Assembly (NCBI GenBank): GCA_910589375.1
Contig: CAJUTK010000002.1
Span: 372,001-436,000, forward strand
Reading direction: 5' to 3'
DNA length: 64,000 nt
DNA from: an uncultured Bacilli bacterium
GTDB lineage: Bacteria > Bacillota_I > Bacilli_A > RF39 > UBA660
The translations under genes were made by a program, and so were the position numbers. The notes beneath the pieces were generated by a model, which worked only from the letters and a program-made list of their open reading frames with translations, was not told where the DNA came from and searched no databases. Below, piece by piece: positions 53,670 through 61,846 of the stretch. The first letter of the stretch is position 1, and every line of letters begins with the position of its first letter.

Positions 53670-53865
53670 ATTATTTGTTTGGAAGAGTATACTTTTTTCC
53701 TATAAAGTAGAGAGCTGATGGTTGGTGAAAATCAGTTTATAGCAAAGTAGAAGACACCAAGCGGGAAATAAACGTAGTTCTGCGTTAAAGAAATAAAGAG
53801 CATAGAAATTCTATGAAGTAGGGTGGCACCGCGAGTATTCGTCCCTATCTTTATAGAATTTTTTT
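53670..53865 (+). promoter_or_regulatory. T-box riboswitch leader of aspS
   Basis: The T-box sequence AGGGTGGCACCGCG is at 53820-53833. Stem I shows AGAGAGCTGATGG, GGTGAAAATCAG and an AAGTAGAA loop; GAC at 53753-53755 is a good Asp specifier codon. The terminator form pairs AAATTCTAT..TAGGG (53806-53822) with CCCTA..ATAGAATTT, then T7, so binding of uncharged tRNA-Asp should free aspS expression. The specifier assignment is by eye. Confidence 0.93.
53806..53865 (+). terminator. T-box regulated terminator
   Basis: Long hairpin AAATTCTAT-GAAG-TAGGG with CCCTA-TCTTT-ATAGAATTT and T7 tail; mutually exclusive with the T-box antiterminator. Confidence 0.88.
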
Positions 53866-53884
53866 ATTTATTAGGAGGGATAGT

Positions 53885-55627
53885 ATGAAAAAAATAATGA
53901 ATGCTACATTATCTAAAAAGAATGTTGGTGAAACATTAGAACTTTATGGTTGGGTAGCAAAAAAAAGAAATTTAGGAGGATTATTATTTATTGATTTAAG
54001 AGACCGTAGTGGTATTGTTCAGTTAGTAGTTCGCCCAGAGGATAATGCTTATGGTGTAGCCGAGACAGTAAGAAATGAATATGTTTTAAAGGTATTAGGT
54101 ACTGTTTTAGAAAGAGAAAGTAAAAACGATAAGTTAGCAACAGGAGAAATAGAAGTACAAGTAACAGAACTTACTATTTTGAATACTTCTTTAGAACTTC
54201 CTTTTGAAATTAGTGAAGATACTACTGCGTTAGAAGATACCAGATTAAAATATCGCTATTTAGATTTAAGGAGAAATCGTTTACAAGAAATTATGAAATT
54301 GCGTCATAAAATTACTCTTGCTACTAGAAATTTCTTAGATAGTGAGGGATTCTTAGAAATAGAAACACCAATTCTTTGTAAGTCCACTCCAGAAGGGGCA
54401 AGAGATTACCTAGTTCCTTCGCGTGTAAATGATGGCAAATTTTATGCATTGCCACAATCTCCACAACTTTTTAAACAATTGCTTATGGTTGGCGGAATGG
54501 AAAAGTATTTTCAAATTGCAAAATGCTTCCGTGATGAGGATTTAAGAGCTGATAGACAACCAGAGTTTACTCAAATAGATTTAGAGATGAGCTTTGTGGA
54601 AGAAAATGATGTAATGGATTTAGCAGAGAGACTAGTAGCATCTGTTTTCAAGGAAACAAAAGGAATAGAAGTTCCACTACCATTAAAGAGAATGAGATAT
54701 ATAGATGCTATTAATTTATATGGTTCTGATAAACCAGATTTAAGATTTGGTATGCCTATTGAGGAAATTAGTGATATTTTTGAAAAAACAGAAATTTCTT
54801 TCTTGAAAAGCGTATTAGAAGAAAATGGAATTATTAACTGTTTAGTAGCAAAAAATTGTGCAGATAAATATTCTCGTAAAGAAATTGATAAACTTACTGA
54901 CTATGTGAAAACTTATAGAGCTGGTGGTTTAGCCTATTTAAAATTAGAAAATGAAATGACTGGCAGTATCGCTAAACTGTTAAGTGAAGAAGAAAAAAAT
55001 AGTCTTATTACAAGATTACAACTAGAAACTAATGATATGGTATTCATAGTCTCTGGTAAAAAAGAGGTTGTTAAAACTAGCCTAGGTGCATTACGTTTAA
55101 AATTAGGAAGGGATTTAGAACTAATTGATAAAACAAGATATGAAATGCTATGGGTTGTAGATTTCCCATCATTTGAATATAGTGAAGAAGAGGGAAGATA
55201 TGTTGCTTGTCATCACCCATTTACGTCTCCAAAAGAAGCGGATGTAGATAAGTTAATAAATGATCCAGGAAACTGTTATTCAAAAGCTTATGATATTGTT
55301 ATCAATGGATATGAAGCTGGAGGAGGCTCTATTCGTATTCATAATCAAGAAGTTCAAAATACGATGTTTAAAGCATTAGGTCTTAGTGAAGAAGAAGTAC
55401 AAGAAAAGTTTGGATTCTTTGTAACTGCCTTAAAATATGGCACTCCACCACATGGAGGAATTGCTTTTGGTTTGGACCGATTAACAATGCTACTTGCTGA
55501 GACTGAAAATATTCGTGACGTTATTGCGTTCCCAAAAACTGCTAGCGCATCTTGCTTGATGAGTGAGGCTCCAAATATTGTATCAGAAAGACAATTAGAG
55601 GAATTGCATATAGCTTTAAGAAAATAG
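53885..55627 (+). CDS. aspS: aspartyl-tRNA synthetase
   Basis: 580 aa. N-terminal OB-fold anticodon domain (YGWVAKKRNLGGLLFIDLR), class II motif 1 and 2 around RYLDLRRN and FRDEDLRADRQPEFTQ, the bacterial GAD insert at about 290-420, and motif 3 GIAFGLDRL. Start follows TTAGGAGGG. Whether it is discriminating or Asp/Asn-type cannot be decided here; the bacterial-type insert is present in both. Preceded by its own T-box. Confidence 0.96.
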   Translation: MKKIMNATLSKKNVGETLELYGWVAKKRNLGGLLFIDLRDRSGIVQLVVRPEDNAYGVAETVRNEYVLKVLGTVLERESKNDKLATGEIEVQVTELTILNTSLELPFEISEDTTALEDTRLKYRYLDLRRNRLQEIMKLRHKITLATRNFLDSEGFLEIETPILCKSTPEGARDYLVPSRVNDGKFYALPQSPQLFKQLLMVGGMEKYFQIAKCFRDEDLRADRQPEFTQIDLEMSFVEENDVMDLAERLVASVFKETKGIEVPLPLKRMRYIDAINLYGSDKPDLRFGMPIEEISDIFEKTEISFLKSVLEENGIINCLVAKNCADKYSRKEIDKLTDYVKTYRAGGLAYLKLENEMTGSIAKLLSEEEKNSLITRLQLETNDMVFIVSGKKEVVKTSLGALRLKLGRDLELIDKTRYEMLWVVDFPSFEYSEEEGRYVACHHPFTSPKEADVDKLINDPGNCYSKAYDIVINGYEAGGGSIRIHNQEVQNTMFKALGLSEEEVQEKFGFFVTALKYGTPPHGGIAFGLDRLTMLLAETENIRDVIAFPKTASASCLMSEAPNIVSERQLEELHIALRK

Positions 55628-55632
55628 TTTTA

Positions 55633-55663
55633 AAAAGTATTGAGTAAAAATCAATACTTTTTT
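55633..55663 (+). terminator. intrinsic terminator after aspS
   Basis: AAAAGTATTGA / TCAATACTTTT hairpin with T tail. Confidence 0.92.
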
Positions 55664-55727
55664 ATTGAACTAAGAGTTAATTTATGATAAACTATTGGTA
55701 GTGTAAAAGAATAGGAAGGAAGATTGT

Positions 55728-57608
55728 ATGGGTGAGACATTTAATCAGTTTTTGGAATTACTGAAGAGTAATACCACCTTTGCTATTATTGTCACTGTTG
55801 GTTTTTTAGTGATTATGCTTTTATCTTTAGCAATTATTTTCTATAAAATAAAAGAGCACGCTTGGAAAGCATTAATTCCTATTTATAATATTATGGCTTT
55901 GATGGAAATATTAAAAATTCCTGTTTGGATGATTTTAGTAATGGTAATTCCATTTGTGAATTTTGTAGGTTTTCCTTTAATGATGATTATCTTAGGGTGG
56001 AAACTAGGGAATTATTGTAATAAAGGAATTTTCATGAAATTAGGTCTTGCTTTATTGCCACCTTTATTCATTCCGATTTTATCAATGACATATATAGATC
56101 TTGATGGAACAAATCACTACGTGGAACCTGTGAAGCTACCAGATGATTTTTCATTAGATGCTATAGAGGTATCTAATGTCAATATGAATTTAATGGCAAT
56201 GTCGTTGGGGGATGCCACTGTATTAGAGAAAATAGCGCCACCTATGGCAACTCGTGAGATAGAACCTCCAAAGGTTGAAAATGCCCCTAAAAAAGATTTT
56301 AAAGCATTAGATATGGGAGCCTCTTCTAATGAAGTAGAGGATTTGAAAAAAGTATTACCAACCGCGGACGATTTAACTTTTGATTACAATAGTTTATATC
56401 AGAAGCAAGAGGAAGAAAAAGTGATGGAGGCAACTCCAACGGAATCTGTGGAAGTTTCTGATTCAAAAGAAGAAAGTTTTCCACTTCCGACTCCTACAGA
56501 GGAAAGCTCTACCTTCAATTATGATAAATTATATTCTTCAAATTCTTTAGAAACAGAAGAAGAAAAAGTGGAACCAGAACCAGTAGAAGAACCTGTTGAA
56601 GAAGCTCCAAAGATTGTAATTCATGATGTCGTTTTAGAGGCAGCAGAACCAGTAGAATCATTAGGGCCAATTCCTATTAACAGAAGATATGATTTGCAAA
56701 ATAAAAGGAATACCACTACTGAGAAGGCAGCTACTTCTTTTGATAGTAGTATAGAACCATCAAGTGAGGCACCTTTAGAAATTAATCCTACCGTTCCGCC
56801 AGTGATTGCTCCTATTATGGCAAATCAGATAGAGCAAAAAGAATCCGCTCCTGTGAATAGTGATTTCAATTTACCTATGCAGGCTACTTCTCCATTTGAA
56901 GGAGAACTGCCATCACTTGCAGAACTCCCAGATTTATCGTTACCAGAAATTGCTGATGTTAGTTTAACAATGCCTTCAGAGATTAATCTTTCTGAAGTAG
57001 CTATTCAAGGATTGAGGGAGCAAAATGAAGTAGAAGCAGGTACCCGCGTTGATCAGATTGTGAGTATGAATATAGCAGAACCTAGTCAGCTTCCAGTAGG
57101 CGTGCTTACAAAACCTCCTGGAAAGCAAGAAGAGACAGCCATTCCAGATACAGAACCAGTTCCTATTCCAGTTCCAGAGCCAACGCCAGTTCAACCTCCT
57201 AGGGAGATGACGCGAGCTGAGGCTATGGGAATTAGTCAGACGTTCTTTACGAATGTAGTCCCTTCTGAGACTGCTATTCCTCCTGTTTCACCAAATCCAA
57301 ATACTAGTAATATTTTTCAAACAGGTATTCCTGCTATTGATAATCCAAATGTTTATCAACAACCAGTAGCTATAGCACCCAATATGGGAATGCCTGCTGC
57401 TAATGCAATGCCACCAGTACAAAATAGTAATGTGCCACAACCAATGAACAATCCTGCTGCTATTTTTCAATCAAATAATCCAAATGGTGGACCTCTACTT
57501 AGACCGGTGGAAAGTAATATTCCTCCCGCAGAAAAGAATTGCCCAGTATGCGGAGTAAAATTAAAACAGGAATGCCCAATTTGTATTATGTGTGGTTATA
57601 AGTTTTAG
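55728..57608 (+). CDS. DUF5684-like membrane protein with long disordered region and C-terminal zinc ribbon
   Basis: 626 aa. Residues about 1-125 form a small membrane domain of three to four helices (KEHAWKALIPIYNIMALME is characteristic of DUF5684-type proteins). A 450-residue low-complexity region rich in Pro, Glu, Ala and Ser follows, with repeated short motifs such as DLTFDYNSLYQK and STFNYDKLYSS. The end is a zinc ribbon: CPVCG with CIMCG. It is nine bases before the next gene, which also ends in a zinc ribbon, so the two are likely one unit. Function unknown. Confidence 0.8.
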   Translation: MGETFNQFLELLKSNTTFAIIVTVGFLVIMLLSLAIIFYKIKEHAWKALIPIYNIMALMEILKIPVWMILVMVIPFVNFVGFPLMMIILGWKLGNYCNKGIFMKLGLALLPPLFIPILSMTYIDLDGTNHYVEPVKLPDDFSLDAIEVSNVNMNLMAMSLGDATVLEKIAPPMATREIEPPKVENAPKKDFKALDMGASSNEVEDLKKVLPTADDLTFDYNSLYQKQEEEKVMEATPTESVEVSDSKEESFPLPTPTEESSTFNYDKLYSSNSLETEEEKVEPEPVEEPVEEAPKIVIHDVVLEAAEPVESLGPIPINRRYDLQNKRNTTTEKAATSFDSSIEPSSEAPLEINPTVPPVIAPIMANQIEQKESAPVNSDFNLPMQATSPFEGELPSLAELPDLSLPEIADVSLTMPSEINLSEVAIQGLREQNEVEAGTRVDQIVSMNIAEPSQLPVGVLTKPPGKQEETAIPDTEPVPIPVPEPTPVQPPREMTRAEAMGISQTFFTNVVPSETAIPPVSPNPNTSNIFQTGIPAIDNPNVYQQPVAIAPNMGMPAANAMPPVQNSNVPQPMNNPAAIFQSNNPNGGPLLRPVESNIPPAEKNCPVCGVKLKQECPICIMCGYKF

Positions 57609-57616
57609 GTGATAAT

Positions 57617-58372
57617 ATGCATATATTAGCTATTATATTAGGTGTAACATTAGGAATTGTATTATTCCTTAGTATTATTGCTCTTATTATATATGGTAAA
57701 ATAAAATTAACAATGAAAAAGATTGGCTTTAAAGCCAATTCTTTTAGCGATATTGCAGAAGAAGTAGAAAAGATAAGGGAAGAGGACAGTACTAGAGCTC
57801 GAAGCATATCTGGTATGACCTCTTTGCTTCTTCCAAATATTCGTTCTGACTTTCCTGATTTTAATGAGCAGGAGATGTATAATAAAACAGAGGATGTTTT
57901 AAGAAAAGTATTTAGCGCAATTGAAAATAAAAATATTGAAGAAGTTTCTAATTTGCCACTTCTTAGAAATAGTATAGAGAAGGTAATTGAAGATTATAAT
58001 ACTTCCAATATCGAAGAAAGATTTGATGATATTCATTTTCATAAATTTGCTATTTATCAATACGAAAAGAAGAATGGGATGGCAACTGTTACCATTTCTG
58101 TTTCTGTAGAATATTATTATCAAAAGAAAAAAGAAGAAAAAGTTTTAAAGGACTTTACGAAATATAAAAAGCAGACGAGATACCAATGCAAATTCATTTA
58201 TGTATATGATGAATCAAAGGTAGATATGTCTGCCAAAGTTTTAGCAATTAATTGCCCAAACTGTGGAGCAGCAATCAAAGCATTAGGCCACAAATATTGT
58301 GATTACTGTGGAACTACGGTGAAGGAAGTTAATTTAAAGTCATGGGAATGTAGTTCCTATGTAGAATGTTAG
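57617..58372 (+). CDS. Tim44-like membrane protein with zinc ribbon
   Basis: 251 aa. One N-terminal helix (about 4-26), then a Tim44-like alpha/beta region at about 70-200 (DVLRKVFSAIENKN, DDIHFHKFAIYQYEKK, then antiparallel strands), and a zinc ribbon CPNCG...CDYCG at about 216-235 with a short tail WECSSYVEC. In Bacillus, YdjG/YdjH near the SPFH protein YdjI act with PspA; this may be an analogue. The SPFH gene starts 15 bases downstream. Confidence 0.75.
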   Translation: MHILAIILGVTLGIVLFLSIIALIIYGKIKLTMKKIGFKANSFSDIAEEVEKIREEDSTRARSISGMTSLLLPNIRSDFPDFNEQEMYNKTEDVLRKVFSAIENKNIEEVSNLPLLRNSIEKVIEDYNTSNIEERFDDIHFHKFAIYQYEKKNGMATVTISVSVEYYYQKKKEEKVLKDFTKYKKQTRYQCKFIYVYDESKVDMSAKVLAINCPNCGAAIKALGHKYCDYCGTTVKEVNLKSWECSSYVEC

Positions 58373-58387
58373 AAAGAAGGTATTAAA

Positions 58388-59629
58388 ATGGGTTTAATTA
58401 AAGCCGCAGTTGGAGCAATAGGCAGTACATTAGGCGATCAATGGCAAGACCTGATCAAATGTGAAGATATGGGCTCTGACACATTAATGGTTAAAAAGAC
58501 TACACCAAGTGGTCAAATTTCAAAAGGAAGTAATATTATAGTAGCACCAGGACAAGTTGCTGTTATTTATGATTCAGGTGCTGTAGTAGATGCAACAGCT
58601 GAAGAAGGAACGTATACTTTTGATGCTTCTTCATCACCATCATTCTTTGGTGGTCAATTTGGAGCAGTATTTAAAGAAATGTGGCAAAGATTTACATACA
58701 ATGGAACACCAGCAAAAGAACAAGCTGTTTTCTATTTCAATGTAAAAGAAATTATGGATAATAAATTTGGAACAGCTTCTCCAATTCCATTCCAAGATTG
58801 GTCTCATGCTATTCCAAATCAAATGACTGGATCTTTAAATCCTTTGAGAGTAAAGGTAAGATGTTATGGAAAATATACTTTCCAAATTTTTGAACCATCT
58901 GTTTTCATGAGAGCATTTGCAGGTACAGCAGATGTTGTTACAAAGGAGACTTTAATTGATCAAATGTCATCAGAAGTTATTGCTTCTTTCCAAAATATTT
59001 TAAATGAATTAGGAAATAGCAATCATAAAGTGCCAGTACTTGAATTACCAAGTAATACAGATGAAATCAAAACAATTATGGATGAAAAGGTATTTGATGA
59101 GCCTATCCGTAATAGAGGAATTAAGTTAGTAGGATTCGTAGTAGAGTCAGTAACATTAGATGAAGAATCTGAGAAGAAGATTGATGAATACGAACACAAT
59201 TCTAATTCTATGATGCAACAAGGTAGAGTTCTTAATGTTATGGAAACTGCTGCTGGAAACGCTAATGGAGCCGCTAATGGTTTTATGGGAATTGGTATGA
59301 TGAATATGGCATCAGGTGGAATGGGAACTGGAGTTATGCAAAATGCTTTTACGCCAAACCAAGGTGCAGCTACCCAAACTTACGATCCATATGCTCAAAA
59401 ACCTGCAGAGACACCTGCTCCTGCCACTGAGGCTGTTGCAAGTGCAAAAACTTGTCCAAGCTGTGGAAATCCAGTATCAGGAAAATTCTGCTCTAATTGT
59501 GGTGCTAATGTTGAAGAAGCTGCTGTAGCAGAACCAACTCCAGCTGCCCCAAGAAAATGTGCTAACTGTGGAGCTGAACTTCCAGAAGGAGCTAAATTCT
59601 GTGTAGAATGCGGAACTGCTGCTGAATAG
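58388..59629 (+). CDS. ydjI: SPFH-domain protein, YdjI-like, with two C-terminal zinc ribbons
   Basis: 413 aa. The N-terminal MGLIKAAVGAIGSTLGDQWQ and the following SPFH/band-7 domain at about 30-260 closely follow the YdjI/virion-core-like SPFH family; there is no membrane helix. A Gly/Met-rich linker at about 290-330 and two zinc ribbons (CPSCG...CSNCG and CANCG...CVECG) end the protein. B. subtilis YdjI helps hold PspA at stressed membranes; no pspA is in this window. It follows the Tim44-like zinc-ribbon gene directly. Confidence 0.85.
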   Translation: MGLIKAAVGAIGSTLGDQWQDLIKCEDMGSDTLMVKKTTPSGQISKGSNIIVAPGQVAVIYDSGAVVDATAEEGTYTFDASSSPSFFGGQFGAVFKEMWQRFTYNGTPAKEQAVFYFNVKEIMDNKFGTASPIPFQDWSHAIPNQMTGSLNPLRVKVRCYGKYTFQIFEPSVFMRAFAGTADVVTKETLIDQMSSEVIASFQNILNELGNSNHKVPVLELPSNTDEIKTIMDEKVFDEPIRNRGIKLVGFVVESVTLDEESEKKIDEYEHNSNSMMQQGRVLNVMETAAGNANGAANGFMGIGMMNMASGGMGTGVMQNAFTPNQGAATQTYDPYAQKPAETPAPATEAVASAKTCPSCGNPVSGKFCSNCGANVEEAAVAEPTPAAPRKCANCGAELPEGAKFCVECGTAAE

Positions 59630-59640
59630 AAAAAGAATAA

Positions 59641-59675
59641 AAAAAGATAAAACAGAAGATAGTTTTATCTTTTTT
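59641..59675 (+). terminator. intrinsic terminator after the SPFH gene
   Basis: AAAGATAAAAC / GTTTTATCTTT hairpin and T run; a TATAAT for the next gene follows at 59680-59685. Confidence 0.9.
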
Positions 59676-59709
59676 ATGTTATAATGAATTTATGATAGGT
59701 GGTGAAAAA

Positions 59710-60090
59710 ATGAGAAATGGGTATACAGTGGATTTAAGAGTTCTTCCTGGTGGAGATGTACAAACTACTTTTACGCAATTAAAAGCATTACAAACATTAG
59801 GAATAGCGGATACATCTTCTTCTATTAAGTTTAACGGTATTACATTACCGGCTGGTGCATTTGAAACTTTTGAACAATATTTTCAAGTACATTATGCAGT
59901 AGCTGCAAAAGATTTATCAAACGTTATGGGACTACTTCCTGAAAATCTTTCTCCAATGGCTTTAGAGTCAATTTTAAATTCTATTTCTAGAGAAAGTCAA
60001 AAGGTTGGTGCTGTTGGCTTTACACCAGAAGAGATTGATGGAATGGTTGAGGAAAGAGTAAGAAAGTTAGCAGAAGCAAATCAAAAATAG
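59710..60090 (+). CDS. small protein of unknown function
   Basis: 126 aa from the ATG at 59710, which follows AGGTGGTGA; an ATG at 59692 lies before that site. Soluble, mixed alpha/beta. GYTVDLRVLPGGDVQTTF and a helical C-terminus (TPEEIDGMVEERVRKLAE) stand out. A perfect TATAAT lies 25 bases upstream. I do not recognise the family. Confidence 0.7.
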   Translation: MRNGYTVDLRVLPGGDVQTTFTQLKALQTLGIADTSSSIKFNGITLPAGAFETFEQYFQVHYAVAAKDLSNVMGLLPENLSPMALESILNSISRESQKVGAVGFTPEEIDGMVEERVRKLAEANQK

Positions 60091-60125
60091 TTCTTATTAA
60101 AAATTATTAATTTGCTTTTCTTTAG

Positions 60126-60155
60126 TTGACAAAGAAGTATTAAAAATGATATAGT
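60126..60155 (+). promoter_or_regulatory. promoter of 6S RNA
   Basis: TTGACA at 60126-60131, 18-bp spacer, TATAGT at 60150-60155; transcript expected to start near 60162. Confidence 0.88.
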
Positions 60156-60161
60156 TAAATT

Positions 60162-60339
60162 GCTAAAAGGTATGGTTTGTCTTTTTTGAAAAACCTACTA
60201 ATTAACGTATTGGGAGTCAGCGTATTTAGGTGGTGTTGAAAACTTCAATTTATTGGAGAATCCTAAAGCCTAAAACAAGACACCCACCTGGTAGAACAGG
60301 TTTTAATCGTTAGTGGACGCCTACCTTTTGGCTTTTTTT
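60162..60339 (+). ncRNA. ssrS: 6S RNA
   Basis: About 178 nt. The ends pair as GCTAAAAGGTA with TACCTTTTGGC, followed by a T7 run that completes a terminator. The interior has GAGAATCCTAAAGCCTAAAAC, GACACCCACCTGG and AACAGG, which follow the conserved 3' half of 6S RNA (the E. coli counterpart is GAGAAGCCTTAAAAC...GACACATTCACCTTG). 6S mimics an open promoter and binds sigma-A RNA polymerase in stationary phase. The next gene's ribosome binding site follows almost at once. Confidence 0.85.
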
Positions 60340-60354
60340 GTCTTAGGAGGATGT

Positions 60355-60951
60355 ATGAATAAACTATTAGAGGAAACTTATGTTATATTTGATTTAGAGA
60401 CAACTGGCCTAGACCCTAAGGATGGTAATTCTATTATTGAAATAGGAGCAGTAAGAGTTAAAAATAATGAGATAATTGATAGGTTCGATGAGTTAATTGA
60501 TCCTGGAGTAAAATTAAGTGATGAAATTATTAGAATCACAAATATAACGGATGAAATGCTAGTAGGAAAGCCTAAAGAGGAAGAAATTGTAAAAAAGTTC
60601 ATTACTTGGGTCGGAGAAGATATATTAGTTGCACATAATGCTAGATTCGATTTATCCTTTATGAAAATGGCTTATTTGAAGTACTCCTTAGGAGCATTTA
60701 ATTTTAATGTTATTGATACTTTAGGAATTTCTAGATATTTAGATCCACAAGAAAGATATCATAATTTAACAGTGCTTATGGAGAGATATCAAATTAATTG
60801 GGATGAAGATAAGCATCATAGAGCAGATTATGATTCTGAAGGAACTAGTTTGGTCCTTTATGAGATGCTAAAGAAACTAGAGGATAAAAATATTATTACT
60901 TTAAGTGATTTAAGTCGTATACCAAGAATATTATTAAATAAACGAGTTTAA
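60355..60951 (+). CDS. DnaQ-like 3'-5' exonuclease
   Basis: 198 aa from the ATG at 60355, behind AGGAGG; a GTG at 60313 lies inside the 6S RNA and is rejected. DEDDh motifs: FDLETTGLD (Exo I), AHNARFDLSFM (Exo II) and HHRADYDSEGT (Exo III). It is a stand-alone epsilon-type proofreading or repair nuclease, most like the exonuclease part of PolC. A terminator overlaps its stop. Confidence 0.9.
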   Translation: MNKLLEETYVIFDLETTGLDPKDGNSIIEIGAVRVKNNEIIDRFDELIDPGVKLSDEIIRITNITDEMLVGKPKEEEIVKKFITWVGEDILVAHNARFDLSFMKMAYLKYSLGAFNFNVIDTLGISRYLDPQERYHNLTVLMERYQINWDEDKHHRADYDSEGTSLVLYEMLKKLEDKNIITLSDLSRIPRILLNKRV

Positions 60952-60962
60952 AACTCGTTTTT
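60940..60962 (+). terminator. intrinsic terminator overlapping the exonuclease stop
   Basis: AAACGAGTTT / AAACTCGTTT palindrome with T tail; the stop codon is in the loop side. Confidence 0.9.
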
Positions 60963-60963
60963 G

Positions 60964-61041
60964 ATTACGATATTTTTTGCCTAACTTTTTCTTTACAGTA
61001 TAAATTGTTTTCTAATGACAATATTTATTGAATATCGTAAT
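60964..61041. promoter_or_regulatory. distant inverted repeat flanking a promoter
   Basis: ATTACGATATT at 60964-60974 and its exact reverse complement AATATCGTAAT at 61031-61041. The second copy overlaps the -35 region of the next promoter. Possible operator pair for looping. Confidence 0.45.
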
Positions 61042-61056
61042 AATATATGCTATACT
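61028..61056 (+). promoter_or_regulatory. promoter of the zinc-ribbon membrane gene
   Basis: TTGAAT at 61028-61033, 17-bp spacer, TGCTATACT with TATACT at 61051-61056 (extended -10). Confidence 0.82.
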
Positions 61057-61084
61057 TAACACATAGATAGAGGAGTGTAGATTT

Positions 61085-61717
61085 ATGAATCAAAATCAAA
61101 CAAATATGGCAGGAATGCCAACAAACAGTCAGGGATTTAAATTAGAAATTCCAAAAGAGAATAGAAACTTATATTATGGTTTTCTAGCAAGTGTTGTAGC
61201 TATGATAATAGGATGCTTTTTACCATTATATAAAATAGCAGGGCAATCTATTAATTATATTTATAATAAGGGCGACTTAGCAGATGGAATATTTTTAATT
61301 GTATTAGGTATAGGAGCTATTGGAGTGTTATTATGGAAGAAGAATGCTATTATTCCACTTGTATGCCAAGGAATTTCTGCTTTCTTATTTTTAAAATTAT
61401 GGTCAGATGTTAAAGATGTATTTAGTGCATACAATTCTTATGCTGGACTTTTAGGAGATAAATATAAGGCTACTTATGGAATTGGTTTTTGGATAATTTT
61501 ATTAGGTATCATTGGATCAATTGCCTGTTTAGCCCTTATCTTTAAAAAGATGCAAGATGATAAAAAAGGCCAAGCAGTAGCGCAACCAATCCCTGTCCAA
61601 CCAAATGTTGCAGAACCAGTACAACCACAAGTAGTAGCACAAAATAATTGCCCATACTGTGGTAGCCCAAAAACAGAAGGTTCTCCTTTCTGTGGAAATT
61701 GTGGAGCAAAATTTTAA
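61085..61717 (+). CDS. membrane protein with C-terminal zinc ribbon
   Basis: 210 aa. Short polar N-terminus (Asn/Gln-rich), four membrane helices at about 30-48, 62-80, 83-102 and 132-152, a Pro/Val/Gln-rich linker and a zinc ribbon CPYCG...CGNCG. No signal peptide. It resembles the domain plan of the other zinc-ribbon genes at 55.7-59.6 kb but is transcribed separately. Function unknown; such proteins are common in Bacillota and poorly understood. Confidence 0.78.
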   Translation: MNQNQTNMAGMPTNSQGFKLEIPKENRNLYYGFLASVVAMIIGCFLPLYKIAGQSINYIYNKGDLADGIFLIVLGIGAIGVLLWKKNAIIPLVCQGISAFLFLKLWSDVKDVFSAYNSYAGLLGDKYKATYGIGFWIILLGIIGSIACLALIFKKMQDDKKGQAVAQPIPVQPNVAEPVQPQVVAQNNCPYCGSPKTEGSPFCGNCGAKF

Positions 61718-61742
61718 GATTTAGGTTTCTAAATCTTTTTTT
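61716..61742 (+). terminator. intrinsic terminator
   Basis: AAGATTTAG / CTAAATCTT hairpin with T7, at the stop of the zinc-ribbon membrane gene. Confidence 0.9.
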
Positions 61743-61766
61743 ATATTATTAGCATATAATACAAAG

Positions 61767-61789
61767 ACAGATAAAAAATCTGTTTTTTT
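61767..61789 (+). terminator. second small terminator-like hairpin upstream of sigG
   Basis: ACAGAT / ATCTGT with a five-base loop and T7. A TATAAT at 61755-61760 just precedes it. Confidence 0.6.
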
Positions 61790-61798
61790 AAAATGTAT

Positions 61799-61828
61799 GT
61801 ATATTTTTCTTTCAAATTATTCAATATA
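61799..61828 (+). promoter_or_regulatory. candidate sigma-F/sigma-G type promoter of sigG
   Basis: GTATA at 61799-61803, 18-bp spacer, CAATATA at 61822-61828, five of seven bases of the sigma-G -10 pattern CATAATA. Based on known Bacillus consensus; not certain. Confidence 0.4.
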
Positions 61829-61846
61829 GTGGTGAAAGGAGAATAT

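Noticed and set aside
60313..60354. GTG start giving a longer exonuclease
   Set aside because: It lies within the 6S RNA terminal stem and has no binding site; ATG 60355 has AGGAGG at the right distance.
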